The notes: generated from the sequence alone by a model not told the origin. A DNA stretch of 64,000 nucleotides from Marivita sp046592965 (GCF_046592965.1 NZ_JBISBV010000001.1:744001-808000), one strand, 5' to 3'; positions 19,251-27,844 are shown, counted from the first letter of the stretch. Numbers and translations: made by a program.

Positions 19251-22217
19251 TCATTTCTTTCCTTCGATCGTCAGCGCTTCGTCTACGAGTGCTGCTTGCT
19301 GTGCTTTGTGTTGGCTGGCCAGACCTGTGGCAGGTGAGGCCGATGTGGCGCGGCCCACGTATTTCGGGCGTTTGGTCTTGGCTTTGATGCGGCCCAGAAC
19401 CCATTCGATATTCGGCTCCATGAAGGTCCAGCCACCCTGGTTCTTGGGCTCCTCCTGACACCAGATCATGTCGGCATCGGGGAACCGTTCCAGTTCCTTG
19501 ACCGCAGAGATCGCCGGGAACGGATAGAACTGTTCGAACCGCAGGAGGTAGATGTCGTCGATGCCGCGTGCGTCGCGTTCTTCGAGCAGATCGTAATAGA
19601 CCTTGCCGGAACACATCACCACGCGCTTGATCTTGTCATCCGCCACTAGCTTGGTGTCGGAATTGCCGTATTGGGCATCATCCCACAAGACACGGTGGAA
19701 ACTGGACCCGGTTACAAATTCCTCGGTCTTTGAAACGGCCAGCTTGTGGCGCAGAAGCGATTTCGGGGTCATCAGGATCAGCGGTTTGCGGAACGAGCGG
19801 TGCAATTGGCGACGCAGGATGTGGAAATAGTTCGCCGGGGTTGTGCAATTGGCGACGATCCAGTTGTCCTGACCGCACATCTGCAAGAACCGTTCCAGAC
19901 GGGCAGAGGAGTGTTCCGGTCCCTGACCTTCAAAGCCATGCGGCAGCAGGCAGACGAGGCCCGACATGCGCAGCCATTTGCTTTCGCCGGAGCTGATGAA
20001 CTGGTCGAACATGATCTGCGCACCATTGGCGAAATCGCCGAACTGTGCTTCCCACAGGGTCAGCGCGTTGGGTTCGGCAAGGCTGTAGCCGTACTCAAAC
20101 CCAAGGACGGCGTATTCCGAAAGGGCGCTGTCGATCACCTCGAAGCGCGACTGGCCTTCCCGGATATGGTTCAGCGGGTAGTAGCGGTCTTCGTTGTCCT
20201 GATTGACCAGCCCGGAATGGCGCTGGCTGAAGGTGCCTCGGGTGCTGTCCTGGCCGGACAGGCGGACCGGGTAGCCTTCCGTCAGCAACGAGCCGAACGC
20301 CAGAGCCTCGGCAGTTGCCCAATCAAAGCCCTGACCGCTGTCGAACATCTCCTTGCGGGTATCGAGCAGGCGCGCCACGGTCTTGTGTAGCGGGAAGTTA
20401 TCGGGCGTGGTGGTCAGCGCGGTGCCGATTTCCTCCACTGTCTCGGGCTTGATCGAGGTTTTGCCACGCTGGTACTTGCCCTGTTTCTGACGGTCGAGAT
20501 GCGACCAGCGCCCGTCGAGCCAATCGGCCTTGTTCGGCTTGTAATTCTTGCCCGCCTCGAACTCTTCGTTGAGATGAGACTGGAACGCCGCCTTCATATC
20601 CTCGATCTCGCCCTCGGGGATCAGGCCGTCCTTGACCAGACGCTCGGTGTACAGGCTCAGCGTGGTCTTTTGCTGCTTGATCTTCTTGTACATCAAGGGG
20701 TTGGTGAACATCGGTTCATCCCCCTCGTTGTGACCGAAGCGGCGGTAGCAGAAAATGTCGATCACAGCGTCCTTGCTGAATTTCTGGCGGAACTCCGTGG
20801 CGACCTTGGCGGCGTGAACCACCGCTTCGGGGTCATCGCCGTTGACGTGGAAGATCGGCGCTTCGACCACCAGCGCGTTGTCGGTGGGGTAGGGCGAGGA
20901 GCGGCTGAAATGCGGTGCGGTGGTAAAGCCGATCTGGTTGTTGACCACGATATGAATCGTGCCGCCGGTGCGGTGACCGCGCACGCCGGAGAGTGCGAAG
21001 CATTCCGCGACAACGCCCTGACCGGCAAAAGCGGCGTCGCCATGCAGCAAGAGCGGCATGACCTGCTTGCGATCGTTGTCGTTCAGTTGATCCTGCTTGG
21101 CGCGTACCTTGCCCAGAACAACCGGGTTCACCGCTTCGAGGTGGGAGGGGTTCGCCGTCAGGGACAGGTGCACAGAATTGCCGTCGAATTCGCGGTCGGA
21201 TGATGCACCGAGGTGGTACTTCACATCGCCCGAGCCGTCGACATCTTCGGGTTTGAAGCTGCCGCCCTGAAATTCGTTGAAGATCGCGCGGTAGGGTTTC
21301 TGCATCACGTTGGCAAGAACCGACAAGCGGCCCCGGTGCGGCATCCCGATGATGATTTCCTTGACGCCAAGATTGCCGCCGCGCTTGATGATCTGCTCCA
21401 TCGCCGGGATCAGGCTTTCGCCGCCATCAAGGCCGAAACGCTTGGTGCCCATGTATTTGACGTGCAAGAATTTCTCGAAGCCCTCGGCCTCGACCATCTT
21501 GTTGAGGATCGCCTTGCGGCCAACACGCGTGAACTTGACCTCTTTGCCGTAACCCTCGATCCGCTCCTTCAGCCAGGCGGATTGTTCGGGGTCCGAGATG
21601 TGCATGTATTGCAGCGCAAACGTGCCGCAATAGGTGCTTTTGACGATATCCACGATCTGGCGCATCGACGCGATCTGGAGGCCCAGAACGTTGTCGATGA
21701 AGATCGGGCGATCCATGTCGCTGTCGGTGAAACCGTAGGATTTTGGTTCAAGTTCGGGATGGGGTGTCTCGTCGCGCATGTTCAGCGGATCGAGATCGGC
21801 GGCGAGATGGCCGCGAATCCGGTACGCGCGGATCAACATCAGGGCGCGGATGGAATCAAGCACAGCGCGCTGGATGGCGTCGTCGGTGATTTCGACACCC
21901 TTTTCCTGCGCCTTGGCCTTGATCTTTTCGCCTGCCGCCTTTGTCTCGATCGGGGCAGGCCATTGACCATCGAGCGCCGCGGTCAGATCGTCGCTCGGTT
22001 GCGGCGGCCAGTCGGTGCGCGCCCAGCTTGGTCCGGTCGCCTCGGCCTTGATGCTGCGGTCGTCATCGCCCAACTGCTTGAAGAACGCCTGCCACGCCTC
22101 ATCGACCGCGTTCGGATCGTTGGCATAGCGGGCATACATCTGTTCCAGATAGGCCGCATTGTGCCCCTGCATGAAGCTGGAGGCGTGGAAGAGATCGTTG
22201 GGGCTTTGATCCGTCAT
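19251..22217 (-). CDS. sucA: 2-oxoglutarate dehydrogenase E1 component
   Basis: Thiamine-diphosphate-dependent decarboxylase, 988 residues, that feeds succinyl groups to SucB. The N-terminal E2-binding segment (FMQGHNAAYLEQMYARY) is present, as are the ThDP-binding half (GDAAFAGQGVVAE and VNNQIGFTT), the second half (PHGFEGQGPEHSSARLERFLQ) and the C-terminal MIWCQEEPKNQGGW. MTDQSPND at 22217 is the start because AGGAGG lies 8 bases upstream; the in-frame ATG 30 bases earlier has no such site. The gap to sucD (122 bp) contains two strong hairpins, so sucA may have its own mRNA end or promoter. Confidence 0.96.
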   Translation of the reverse strand: MTDQSPNDLFHASSFMQGHNAAYLEQMYARYANDPNAVDEAWQAFFKQLGDDDRSIKAEATGPSWARTDWPPQPSDDLTAALDGQWPAPIETKAAGEKIKAKAQEKGVEITDDAIQRAVLDSIRALMLIRAYRIRGHLAADLDPLNMRDETPHPELEPKSYGFTDSDMDRPIFIDNVLGLQIASMRQIVDIVKSTYCGTFALQYMHISDPEQSAWLKERIEGYGKEVKFTRVGRKAILNKMVEAEGFEKFLHVKYMGTKRFGLDGGESLIPAMEQIIKRGGNLGVKEIIIGMPHRGRLSVLANVMQKPYRAIFNEFQGGSFKPEDVDGSGDVKYHLGASSDREFDGNSVHLSLTANPSHLEAVNPVVLGKVRAKQDQLNDNDRKQVMPLLLHGDAAFAGQGVVAECFALSGVRGHRTGGTIHIVVNNQIGFTTAPHFSRSSPYPTDNALVVEAPIFHVNGDDPEAVVHAAKVATEFRQKFSKDAVIDIFCYRRFGHNEGDEPMFTNPLMYKKIKQQKTTLSLYTERLVKDGLIPEGEIEDMKAAFQSHLNEEFEAGKNYKPNKADWLDGRWSHLDRQKQGKYQRGKTSIKPETVEEIGTALTTTPDNFPLHKTVARLLDTRKEMFDSGQGFDWATAEALAFGSLLTEGYPVRLSGQDSTRGTFSQRHSGLVNQDNEDRYYPLNHIREGQSRFEVIDSALSEYAVLGFEYGYSLAEPNALTLWEAQFGDFANGAQIMFDQFISSGESKWLRMSGLVCLLPHGFEGQGPEHSSARLERFLQMCGQDNWIVANCTTPANYFHILRRQLHRSFRKPLILMTPKSLLRHKLAVSKTEEFVTGSSFHRVLWDDAQYGNSDTKLVADDKIKRVVMCSGKVYYDLLEERDARGIDDIYLLRFEQFYPFPAISAVKELERFPDADMIWCQEEPKNQGGWTFMEPNIEWVLGRIKAKTKRPKYVGRATSASPATGLASQHKAQQAALVDEALTIEGKK

Positions 22218-22258
22218 GTTTTGGTCCTCCTGACCGGTCTTGATCAAGCAGCAGGAAA

Positions 22259-22320
22259 GCGGATCGCAAGATCCGCCATCACGCAGCTTGGCAACAGGGT
22301 GGGCAATTTACCCACCCTGT
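22259..22320. other. Two perfect hairpins between sucD and sucA
   Basis: GCGGATC-GCAA-GATCCGC at 22259-22276 (7-bp stem) and ACAGGGTGGG-CAATTTA-CCCACCCTGT at 22294-22320 (10-bp stem, 20 bp past the sucD stop). Neither is followed by a clear T-run, so they look more like mRNA processing or stabilising structures, or a leaky attenuator, than a full terminator. Together they fill half of the intergenic space ahead of the sucA ribosome site. Confidence 0.6.
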
Positions 22321-22339
22321 GCAAGTGGCGGGGCCTGTA

Positions 22340-23224
22340 TCAGCCCTTGATCGCCTCCAAAACCGCTTCGCCAAGGCTGGCGGGGCTTTCGGCAACGGTG
22401 ATCCCGGCGGATTTCATCGCCTCGATCTTGTCGTCAGCGCCACCTTTGCCACCGGCGACGATGGCGCCGGCATGGCCCATGCGGCGGCCCGGAGGAGCGG
22501 TGCGCCCGGCGATGAAACCGGCCGTGGGCTTCCAGCGGCCCTTCTTCTTCTCATCGGCCAGGAACTGCGCGGCTTCCTCTTCGGCAGAGCCGCCGATTTC
22601 GCCGATCATGATGATGCTCTCGGTCTCGTCGTCGGCCAGGAACCATTCAAGCACATCGATATGCTCAGTGCCCTTGATCGGATCACCACCGATGCCGACG
22701 CAGGTGGACTGTCCCAGTCCCACATCGGTGGTCTGCTTGACCGCCTCATAGGTGAGCGTGCCCGAGCGCGACACCACGCCGACGCTGCCGCGACGGTGGA
22801 TGTGGCCGGGCATGATGCCGATCTTGCACGCATCGGGCGTGATGACGCCGGGGCAGTTCGGGCCGATCAGGATCGATTTCGAGGTCTCCAGCGCGCGCTT
22901 GACCTTCATCATGTCGAGCACCGGGATGCCTTCGGTTATGCAGACGATCACTTCCATCTCGGCGTCGATCGCTTCGAGGATCGAATCCGCCGCGAAGGGC
23001 GGCGGGACGTAGATGACCGAAGCATTGGCCTGCGTCTGGTGCTTGGCCTCGTGGACCGAGTTGAAGACCGGCAGGTCAAGATGCGTCATCCCGCCCTTGC
23101 CCGGTGTCACGCCGCCGACCATCTTGGTGCCATAGGCGATCGCCTGTTCGGTGTGAAAGGTGCCCTGAGAGCCGGTAAGACCCTGACAGATGACTTTGGT
23201 GTTTTCGTCGATGAGGACTGCCAT
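22340..23224 (-). CDS. sucD: Succinate--CoA ligase alpha subunit
   Basis: CoA-binding and phosphohistidine subunit, 294 residues. The N-terminal CoA-binding fold starts MAVLIDENTKVICQGLTGSQGTFH, the CoA site is in IYVPPPFAADSI, the fold continues GPNCPGVI, and the phosphorylated histidine lies in MGHAGAIVAGGKGG. AGGAGAA precedes the ATG. It follows sucC after 83 bp that hold a pair of inverted REP-like palindromes, and precedes sucA on the same strand. Confidence 0.96.
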   Translation of the reverse strand: MAVLIDENTKVICQGLTGSQGTFHTEQAIAYGTKMVGGVTPGKGGMTHLDLPVFNSVHEAKHQTQANASVIYVPPPFAADSILEAIDAEMEVIVCITEGIPVLDMMKVKRALETSKSILIGPNCPGVITPDACKIGIMPGHIHRRGSVGVVSRSGTLTYEAVKQTTDVGLGQSTCVGIGGDPIKGTEHIDVLEWFLADDETESIIMIGEIGGSAEEEAAQFLADEKKKGRWKPTAGFIAGRTAPPGRRMGHAGAIVAGGKGGADDKIEAMKSAGITVAESPASLGEAVLEAIKG

Positions 23225-23239
23225 GTGGCGTTCTCCTAT

Positions 23240-23304
23240 GTAGGGTGCGTGATTTCACGCACCTGAAATTCCGTCACAAAGGTGCGTGAAATCACGCACC
23301 CTAC
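23240..23304. repeat. REP-like inverted pair of palindromes between sucC and sucD
   Basis: Two 24-bp arms, 23240-23263 and 23281-23304, are exact reverse complements of each other. Each arm is itself a near-perfect palindrome built from GTAGGGTGCGTGA and TCACGCACC. The 17 bases between them are not symmetric. The element starts 4 bp after the sucC stop and ends 15 bp before the sucD ATG. It resembles the REP/BIME-type extragenic palindromes that many bacterial genomes carry in dozens of copies; only one copy is in this window. Confidence 0.8.
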
Positions 23305-23307
23305 ACA

Positions 23308-24501
23308 TCAGCCCTTAACCGCCTTCACGATCTTCTGCGCGCCGTCCTTGAGGTCGTCGGCGGCAATGACGTCGAGGCCGGAGTTCGAGATGATCTCTTT
23401 CCCCTTGTCGACATTCGTGCCTTCCAGACGCACTACCAGCGGCACCTTGAGACCGACTTCCTTGACCGCGGCGATCACGCCTTCCGCGATCACGTCGCAG
23501 CGCATGATGCCGCCAAAGATGTTGACGAGGATGCCCTTGACCTGCGGATCGGAGGTGATGATCTTGAACGCCTCGGTGACCTTTTCCTTGGTCGCGCCGC
23601 CGCCCACGTCGAGGAAGTTGGCAGGCTCGGCGCCGTAGAGCTTGATGATGTCCATCGTCGCCATCGCAAGGCCCGCGCCGTTCACCATGCAGCCGATTTC
23701 ACCGTCCAGAGCGATGTAGTTGAGGTCGTATTTGGACGCCTCAAGCTCTTTGGGGTCTTCTTCGGTGGTGTCGCGCAACTCGGCAATGTCGGGGTGGCGG
23801 TAGATGGCGTTGCCGTCAAAGCCCATCTTGGCATCGAGGCATTTCAGATCGCCCTCGTCGGACACGATCAGCGGGTTGATCTCGAGCATCTCCATGTCTT
23901 TTTCGACGAAGAGCTTGTAAAGCGTGCCCATCAGCGCGACGCATTGTTTGACCTGCTTGCCTTCCAGCCCGAGGTTGAAGGCGATGCGGCGGCCGTGAAA
24001 CGGCTGGTAGCCGGTGGCGGGATCAACGCTGAAGGACAGGATCTTGTCAGGCGTGTTCTCGGCCACTTCCTCGATGTCCATGCCGCCTTCGGTGGAGGCG
24101 ACAAAGGACACGCGCGATGTCTGACGATCCACGAGAAGGGCGAGGTACATCTCGGTCTGGATGCCCGAGCCATCTTCGATATAGATGCGGTTGACCTGCT
24201 TGCCGGCGTCGCCGGTCTGCTTGGTGACCAGCGTGCGGCCCAGCATTTTCTTGGCTTCCTCGGCGGCTTCTTCCACCGACTTGGCAAGACGCACACCACC
24301 GGCTTCGCCAGCGCTGTCTTCCTTGAACGTGCCCTTGCCGCGCCCACCGGCGTGAATTTGTGCCTTGACCACCCAGAGCGGTCCGTCCATTTCGCCAGCT
24401 TTGGTCTTGGCCTCTTCGGCCTTGAGAACCACGCGGCCATCCGACACCGGAGCGCCGTAGCTGCGTAGCAGGGCTTTCGCCTGATACTCGTGGATGTTCA
24501 T
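23308..24501 (-). CDS. sucC: Succinate--CoA ligase (ADP-forming) beta subunit
   Basis: ATP-grasp subunit, 397 residues, typical length. It starts MNIHEYQAKALLRSYGAPV, carries the ATP-grasp loop VVKAQIHAGGRGKGTF, the metal-binding LEINPLIV segment and the C-terminal ILVNIFGGIMRCDVIAEG. The longer in-frame upstream stretch is not SucC-like, so the ATG at 24501 is used. The upstream region (24502-24880, shared with a divergent glycosyltransferase) contains two TGTGATCACA palindromes 113-143 bp from the start. The same arrangement precedes sdhC. Confidence 0.96.
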   Translation of the reverse strand: MNIHEYQAKALLRSYGAPVSDGRVVLKAEEAKTKAGEMDGPLWVVKAQIHAGGRGKGTFKEDSAGEAGGVRLAKSVEEAAEEAKKMLGRTLVTKQTGDAGKQVNRIYIEDGSGIQTEMYLALLVDRQTSRVSFVASTEGGMDIEEVAENTPDKILSFSVDPATGYQPFHGRRIAFNLGLEGKQVKQCVALMGTLYKLFVEKDMEMLEINPLIVSDEGDLKCLDAKMGFDGNAIYRHPDIAELRDTTEEDPKELEASKYDLNYIALDGEIGCMVNGAGLAMATMDIIKLYGAEPANFLDVGGGATKEKVTEAFKIITSDPQVKGILVNIFGGIMRCDVIAEGVIAAVKEVGLKVPLVVRLEGTNVDKGKEIISNSGLDVIAADDLKDGAQKIVKAVKG

Positions 24502-24880
24502 CGGTACACTGTCCCGTTCATTGCTGCGGTTGGCGTTGATATACGATTGTATACAGTATGGAATTAAGGGCCTTTTTGCCGCAGAGGCGGAAACCGGCCC
24601 AAAAAGCGACATTTGTGATCACAGGCAAAAATCGTGTGATCACAAATACTCCTTCGCACGTAGATACCGCACTGCGAGAACGGACAGAAGGCCGATTCCT
24701 TTCGGAGATAAAGCGCTTTCAGGAGTTGTTCCCAGAGCGTGTCGGTTTTTTCGCGGGTGCATCGCATCGGGGAAAAGACGACCCGAGTTCATGTACGATC
24801 AACCCCGGACATTGGCCGCTTGTCCGCAGACTGGCTTTAAACTACTCAAAGCGCCATTCGCAACAAAGGTCCGGATCGCC
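24502..24880. other. 379-bp divergent regulatory region between sucC and a glycosyltransferase gene
   Basis: No gene is seen. On the sucC side it holds the 8-bp palindrome TGTATACA at 24548-24555 and the paired TGTGATCACA operators at 24614-24644. The right half (24645-24880) leads into the glycosyltransferase and shows no obvious structure. In-frame extensions of both flanking genes into this region look non-coding. Confidence 0.6.
24614..24644. promoter_or_regulatory. Tandem TGTGATCACA operators upstream of sucC
   Basis: Two identical 10-bp palindromes TGTGATCACA at 24614-24623 and 24635-24644, 21 bp apart (two helical turns), 113-143 bp upstream of the sucC ATG. Read towards sucC, the first copy is followed by CG, exactly as in the pair before sdhC at 31362-31392. 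The binding protein is unknown. The half-site resembles that of CRP, but a 16-bp CRP site would have six bases between TGTGA and TCACA, and here there are none. Confidence 0.75.
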
Positions 24881-25927
24881 ATGAAAACGCTGCAACGCTA
24901 TGGTTCCGACGTTTTCGATGCGACGGCTTTGCCAGTCGTGTCGCTGCTCCATAATGAGGCCAACATCGTGCAGGATTTCCTGTCGCACTACCGTGGATTG
25001 GGGCCAGTTTCGTTCCTGATCGTGGATGATGGATCGACGGACGGCACGGCCGAGCTGTTGGCGGACGCGCCCGATGTGACGGTGTTTCGCCCGGTTGCCG
25101 GTTCAACCTACCGCGAGGACAAGGCCGTCTGGCGCTCGGAGTTGCTGGATGCCTATGGGGATGCTCGGTGGTGCCTTGTTCCCGATCTGGACGAGCATTT
25201 TGTCTATGCCGGAGCCGACACACTTGCGCACTATATCGCGCAGCTTGAAGCCGAAGGGGCCGAAGCGGTCGCAACGTTGATGATTGATATGTATGGCGAC
25301 CAGCCGCTGCGCGATCATGTGCATCCTGTCGGTGAGGATTTGGCATTGGGCAAACGGTTCACGCTTTTTGACGGTCCCGACGCGTATGCGATGCGCAGCG
25401 TGATGGGGCGGGCGATCCGTCGGTTTCCAACGCCGCCGATTGCCTTTCACGGCGGGCCACGGGACAGGTTGCAGCGTGGCGGGCTTTTTGACGGAGCGGG
25501 CCGATTGAGCCGCTGGGTATTGCAGAACCGGGTCGGGCTGGACCAACCGATCCGCGCGCGGTCGTCAATGGGGCGCAGGATCGTTGATCGGTTTGCCCGA
25601 GCGCAGTTTTCCGGAACGCTCAATATGACAAAACTCGGGTTGTTGCGCTGGCAACGGGGCCTGCGATTCAACGGCGGCGCGCACAAGGTGAACCGGATTT
25701 TGCCGGTTTCCGAAAGCATCGCGGGATTTCTGCACTACCCGTTCACACGCGGGCAGGCGGGCGTCGCCTATATCGCCCGGCGCGGGCAGCATGCGGGGGG
25801 CGCAAAGCACTATCGGGCGGTTCTGGACACCGACATGATGGACCGGTCGCTGGTGCATGAGGGCAGCCGGGTGTTCTCTGATATCGCCGACCTCACGGGG
25901 CTGATCCGCCCGGTTCCGGTGCGTTAG
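24881..25927 (+). CDS. Glycosyltransferase family 2-like protein
   Basis: A 348-residue GT-A-fold glycosyltransferase. It opens with VVSLLHNEANIVQDFLSHYRGLG, the nucleotide-sugar motif is FLIVDDGSTDGT (about 46-57), and a DxD-type metal motif sits in LVPDLDEHFVY. This is the 'Glyco_tranf_2_4' pattern of enzymes that act on surface or secreted sugars. There is no signal peptide or clear membrane helix. The ATG at 24881 has AAAGG upstream; an in-frame ATG about 93 bases earlier (MYDQPRTL) is possible. It is divergent from sucC, so the sucC operators could also affect it. Sugar and acceptor are unknown. Confidence 0.75.
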   Translation: MKTLQRYGSDVFDATALPVVSLLHNEANIVQDFLSHYRGLGPVSFLIVDDGSTDGTAELLADAPDVTVFRPVAGSTYREDKAVWRSELLDAYGDARWCLVPDLDEHFVYAGADTLAHYIAQLEAEGAEAVATLMIDMYGDQPLRDHVHPVGEDLALGKRFTLFDGPDAYAMRSVMGRAIRRFPTPPIAFHGGPRDRLQRGGLFDGAGRLSRWVLQNRVGLDQPIRARSSMGRRIVDRFARAQFSGTLNMTKLGLLRWQRGLRFNGGAHKVNRILPVSESIAGFLHYPFTRGQAGVAYIARRGQHAGGAKHYRAVLDTDMMDRSLVHEGSRVFSDIADLTGLIRPVPVR

Positions 25928-25967
25928 ATACAAAAAAAGCGTGCGCTGACCTGGCAGCAGTGAGATG

Positions 25968-26825
25968 TCAGGCAGATTTTTTCATCATGACGCGTCTTGC
26001 GTTTCCGTAGGCGGAGTCGGTCAGCGTGGACACTTTGCCAATCGAGCCGAGGGCTTTGATCCCCGGTTCGGCCCGGCGCGCCCGGAGATCTAGAATAACG
26101 GCACCCTCGGGCGACACTCCATCTTCAAAGAATGTCATGTAGGTGTCGCATGGATAGTGAAACCCGCAAGAGATAAAGCTCACGGCAAGATCGACCGGGG
26201 GTTGGTCAGAGACGGCCTCTTTCTCTGGGTTTATGCAAACGATATCTTTTTTCGCCACGCCATTTGCCTCGAGAAAGGCACGGGCGACGCCAAGATTGGA
26301 ATAAGCGGCCCCTTCCTCACGAAATCCGAAATGCCGGTCTTCGCTGTGTTCCAGGTCGATCAGTAGAAGACGACCGGGGTGGTCTTGCCACAGAAAGAGA
26401 TCGAAAATTGCATAACCGCATCCGATATCTGCGGTCGATTTCGGGCTTAACCTGTCGATGGCTGGTTTGATCTCTTGATACTCCAGCCAGATGACGCTCG
26501 CGGCGCGACGGATCAGATCGTCTCGCATTTTGTCGACCAGTGCCAATGCGGGGCCGGAATCACCCTCGGCCCACGCCTTGGTGACCTTTCCGGGGCGCGG
26601 TTGATCACGGATGATCTCTGATCTTTGCAGGATGAGATTGACGACATCTTCCGTGCTGAAACATGTGACATCGAGCGATTTGATGATGTCCAGGTCACAC
26701 GCGTCCAGCGTCTGTTCGAACGTAATCAAGGAAGAAGCCTCTTGAAGTGAAAGGGCGCGGCAACAGCCGCACGCTAGATCTATTCTGCGGGTTGAACAAT
26801 CATCGTCGCGCGTCAGGATAATCAT
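25968..26825 (-). CDS. Putative SAM-dependent methyltransferase-like protein
   Basis: About 285 residues from the ATG at 26825, or 253 from a TTG at 26729. The central segment STADIGCGYAIFDLFLW resembles the glycine-rich SAM-binding loop, followed by LLLIDLEHSEDRHFGF (acidic residue after strand 2) and later VSFISCGFHYPCDTYMTFF. I do not recognise a specific family. The ATG at 26825 sits right against the T-run of the mdh terminator and has no ribosome site, whereas the TTG has AAGAGG about 9 bases upstream, so the shorter form may be the real one. It lies between mdh and sucC but is probably not part of that operon. Confidence 0.6.
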   Translation of the reverse strand: MIILTRDDDCSTRRIDLACGCCRALSLQEASSLITFEQTLDACDLDIIKSLDVTCFSTEDVVNLILQRSEIIRDQPRPGKVTKAWAEGDSGPALALVDKMRDDLIRRAASVIWLEYQEIKPAIDRLSPKSTADIGCGYAIFDLFLWQDHPGRLLLIDLEHSEDRHFGFREEGAAYSNLGVARAFLEANGVAKKDIVCINPEKEAVSDQPPVDLAVSFISCGFHYPCDTYMTFFEDGVSPEGAVILDLRARRAEPGIKALGSIGKVSTLTDSAYGNARRVMMKKSA

Positions 26826-26863
26826 AAAAAAACGCAGCGACGCTGGGCCGCTGCGTTTTTTTT
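26825..26863. terminator. Bidirectional intrinsic terminator after mdh
   Basis: AACGCAGCG (26831-26839) and CGCTGCGTT (26849-26857) form a 9-bp GC-rich stem. It is flanked by a run of A on the left and a run of T on the right, so it works as an intrinsic terminator in either direction. It lies 19 bp beyond the mdh stop on the minus strand. Confidence 0.85.
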
Positions 26864-26881
26864 CCGTGACGTAATCTGTAT

Positions 26882-27844
26882 TTACGCGAGGCTGTCGTCG
26901 ATGCCCTTGCATGCCTCGACAAGGCCTTTCACCGCGTTGACGGAGTTGTCGAACATGACTTGCTCGTCTTTCGTCAGCTTGATGTCGACGACCTTTTCGA
27001 TACCGCCAGCGCCGATGATGGTGGGGACGCCAACGTAAAAACCGTTCAGGCCGAATTCGCCGTCGCAATGGGCTGCGCAGGGGAGCAGGCGTTTCTGATC
27101 TTTCAAATACGCTTCGGCCATTTCGATGGCAGAGGTTGCCGGCGCGTAGAAGGCCGAGCCGGTTTTCAGCAGGCCGACGATTTCCGCACCGCCATCGCGG
27201 GTGCGCTGGACGATGGCGTCAAGCTTGTCCTGTGTTGTCCAGCCCATCTTGACCAGATCGGGCAGCGGGATGCCCGCGACTGTCGAGTAGCGGGTGAGCG
27301 GCACCATCGTGTCGCCGTGGCCGCCGAGAACGAAGGCGGTGACGTCGCGCATCGAGACGTCGAATTCGAGGCTGAGGAAGTGGCGGAAACGGGCGCTGTC
27401 GAGTACGCCGGCCATGCCGCAGACCTTTTCGGTGGGCAGGCCCGAGAACTGCTGAAGCGCCCAGACCATCGCGTCGAGCGGGTTGGTGATGCAGATCACG
27501 AACGCATCCGGTGCGTTGGCGGCGATGCCTTCGCCGACGGATTTCATCACCTTGAGGTTGATGCCAAGAAGGTCGTCGCGGCTCATGCCCGGTTTGCGGG
27601 GAACACCGGCGGTGACGATGCAGACATCCGCGCCTGCGATGTCGGCGTAATCCTGGGTTCCCTTGAGAGTCGCATCAAAACCCTCGGCGGGGCCGGATTC
27701 AGCGATGTCGAGCGCTTTGCCCTCGGGGATGCCTTCGGAGATGTCGAAGAGCACAACATCACCCAATTCTTTCAGTGCCACGAGGTGCGCGAGCGTGCCC
27801 CCGATCTGTCCTGCGCCGATGAGGGCAATCTTTGGTCTGGCCAT
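26882..27844 (-). CDS. mdh: Malate dehydrogenase (NAD-dependent, LDH-like type)
   Basis: Oxidises malate to oxaloacetate. It has 320 residues, the size of the alphaproteobacterial LDH-like MDH. The NAD motif is IGAGQIGGTLAHL, the substrate loop GVPRKPGMSRDDLL carries the arginine that favours malate, a further binding arginine is in FRHFLSLEFD, and the catalytic histidine is in GGHGDTMVPL. It ends at a strong intrinsic terminator, so it is separate from sucCDAB. The 268 bp upstream hold no copy of the TGTGATCACA site found before sucC and sdhC. Confidence 0.96.
   Translation of the reverse strand: MARPKIALIGAGQIGGTLAHLVALKELGDVVLFDISEGIPEGKALDIAESGPAEGFDATLKGTQDYADIAGADVCIVTAGVPRKPGMSRDDLLGINLKVMKSVGEGIAANAPDAFVICITNPLDAMVWALQQFSGLPTEKVCGMAGVLDSARFRHFLSLEFDVSMRDVTAFVLGGHGDTMVPLTRYSTVAGIPLPDLVKMGWTTQDKLDAIVQRTRDGGAEIVGLLKTGSAFYAPATSAIEMAEAYLKDQKRLLPCAAHCDGEFGLNGFYVGVPTIIGAGGIEKVVDIKLTKDEQVMFDNSVNAVKGLVEACKGIDDSLA

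Noticed and set aside
23240..23304. Start of a CRISPR array
   Set aside because: There are only two units, in inverted rather than direct orientation, with a single 17-bp gap and no cas genes.
24614..24644. CRP/FNR binding sites
   Set aside because: A CRP-type site is TGTGA-N6-TCACA over 16 bp and an FNR site is TTGAT-N4-ATCAA. TGTGATCACA has no spacer between the half-sites, so a standard CRP/FNR dimer would not fit.
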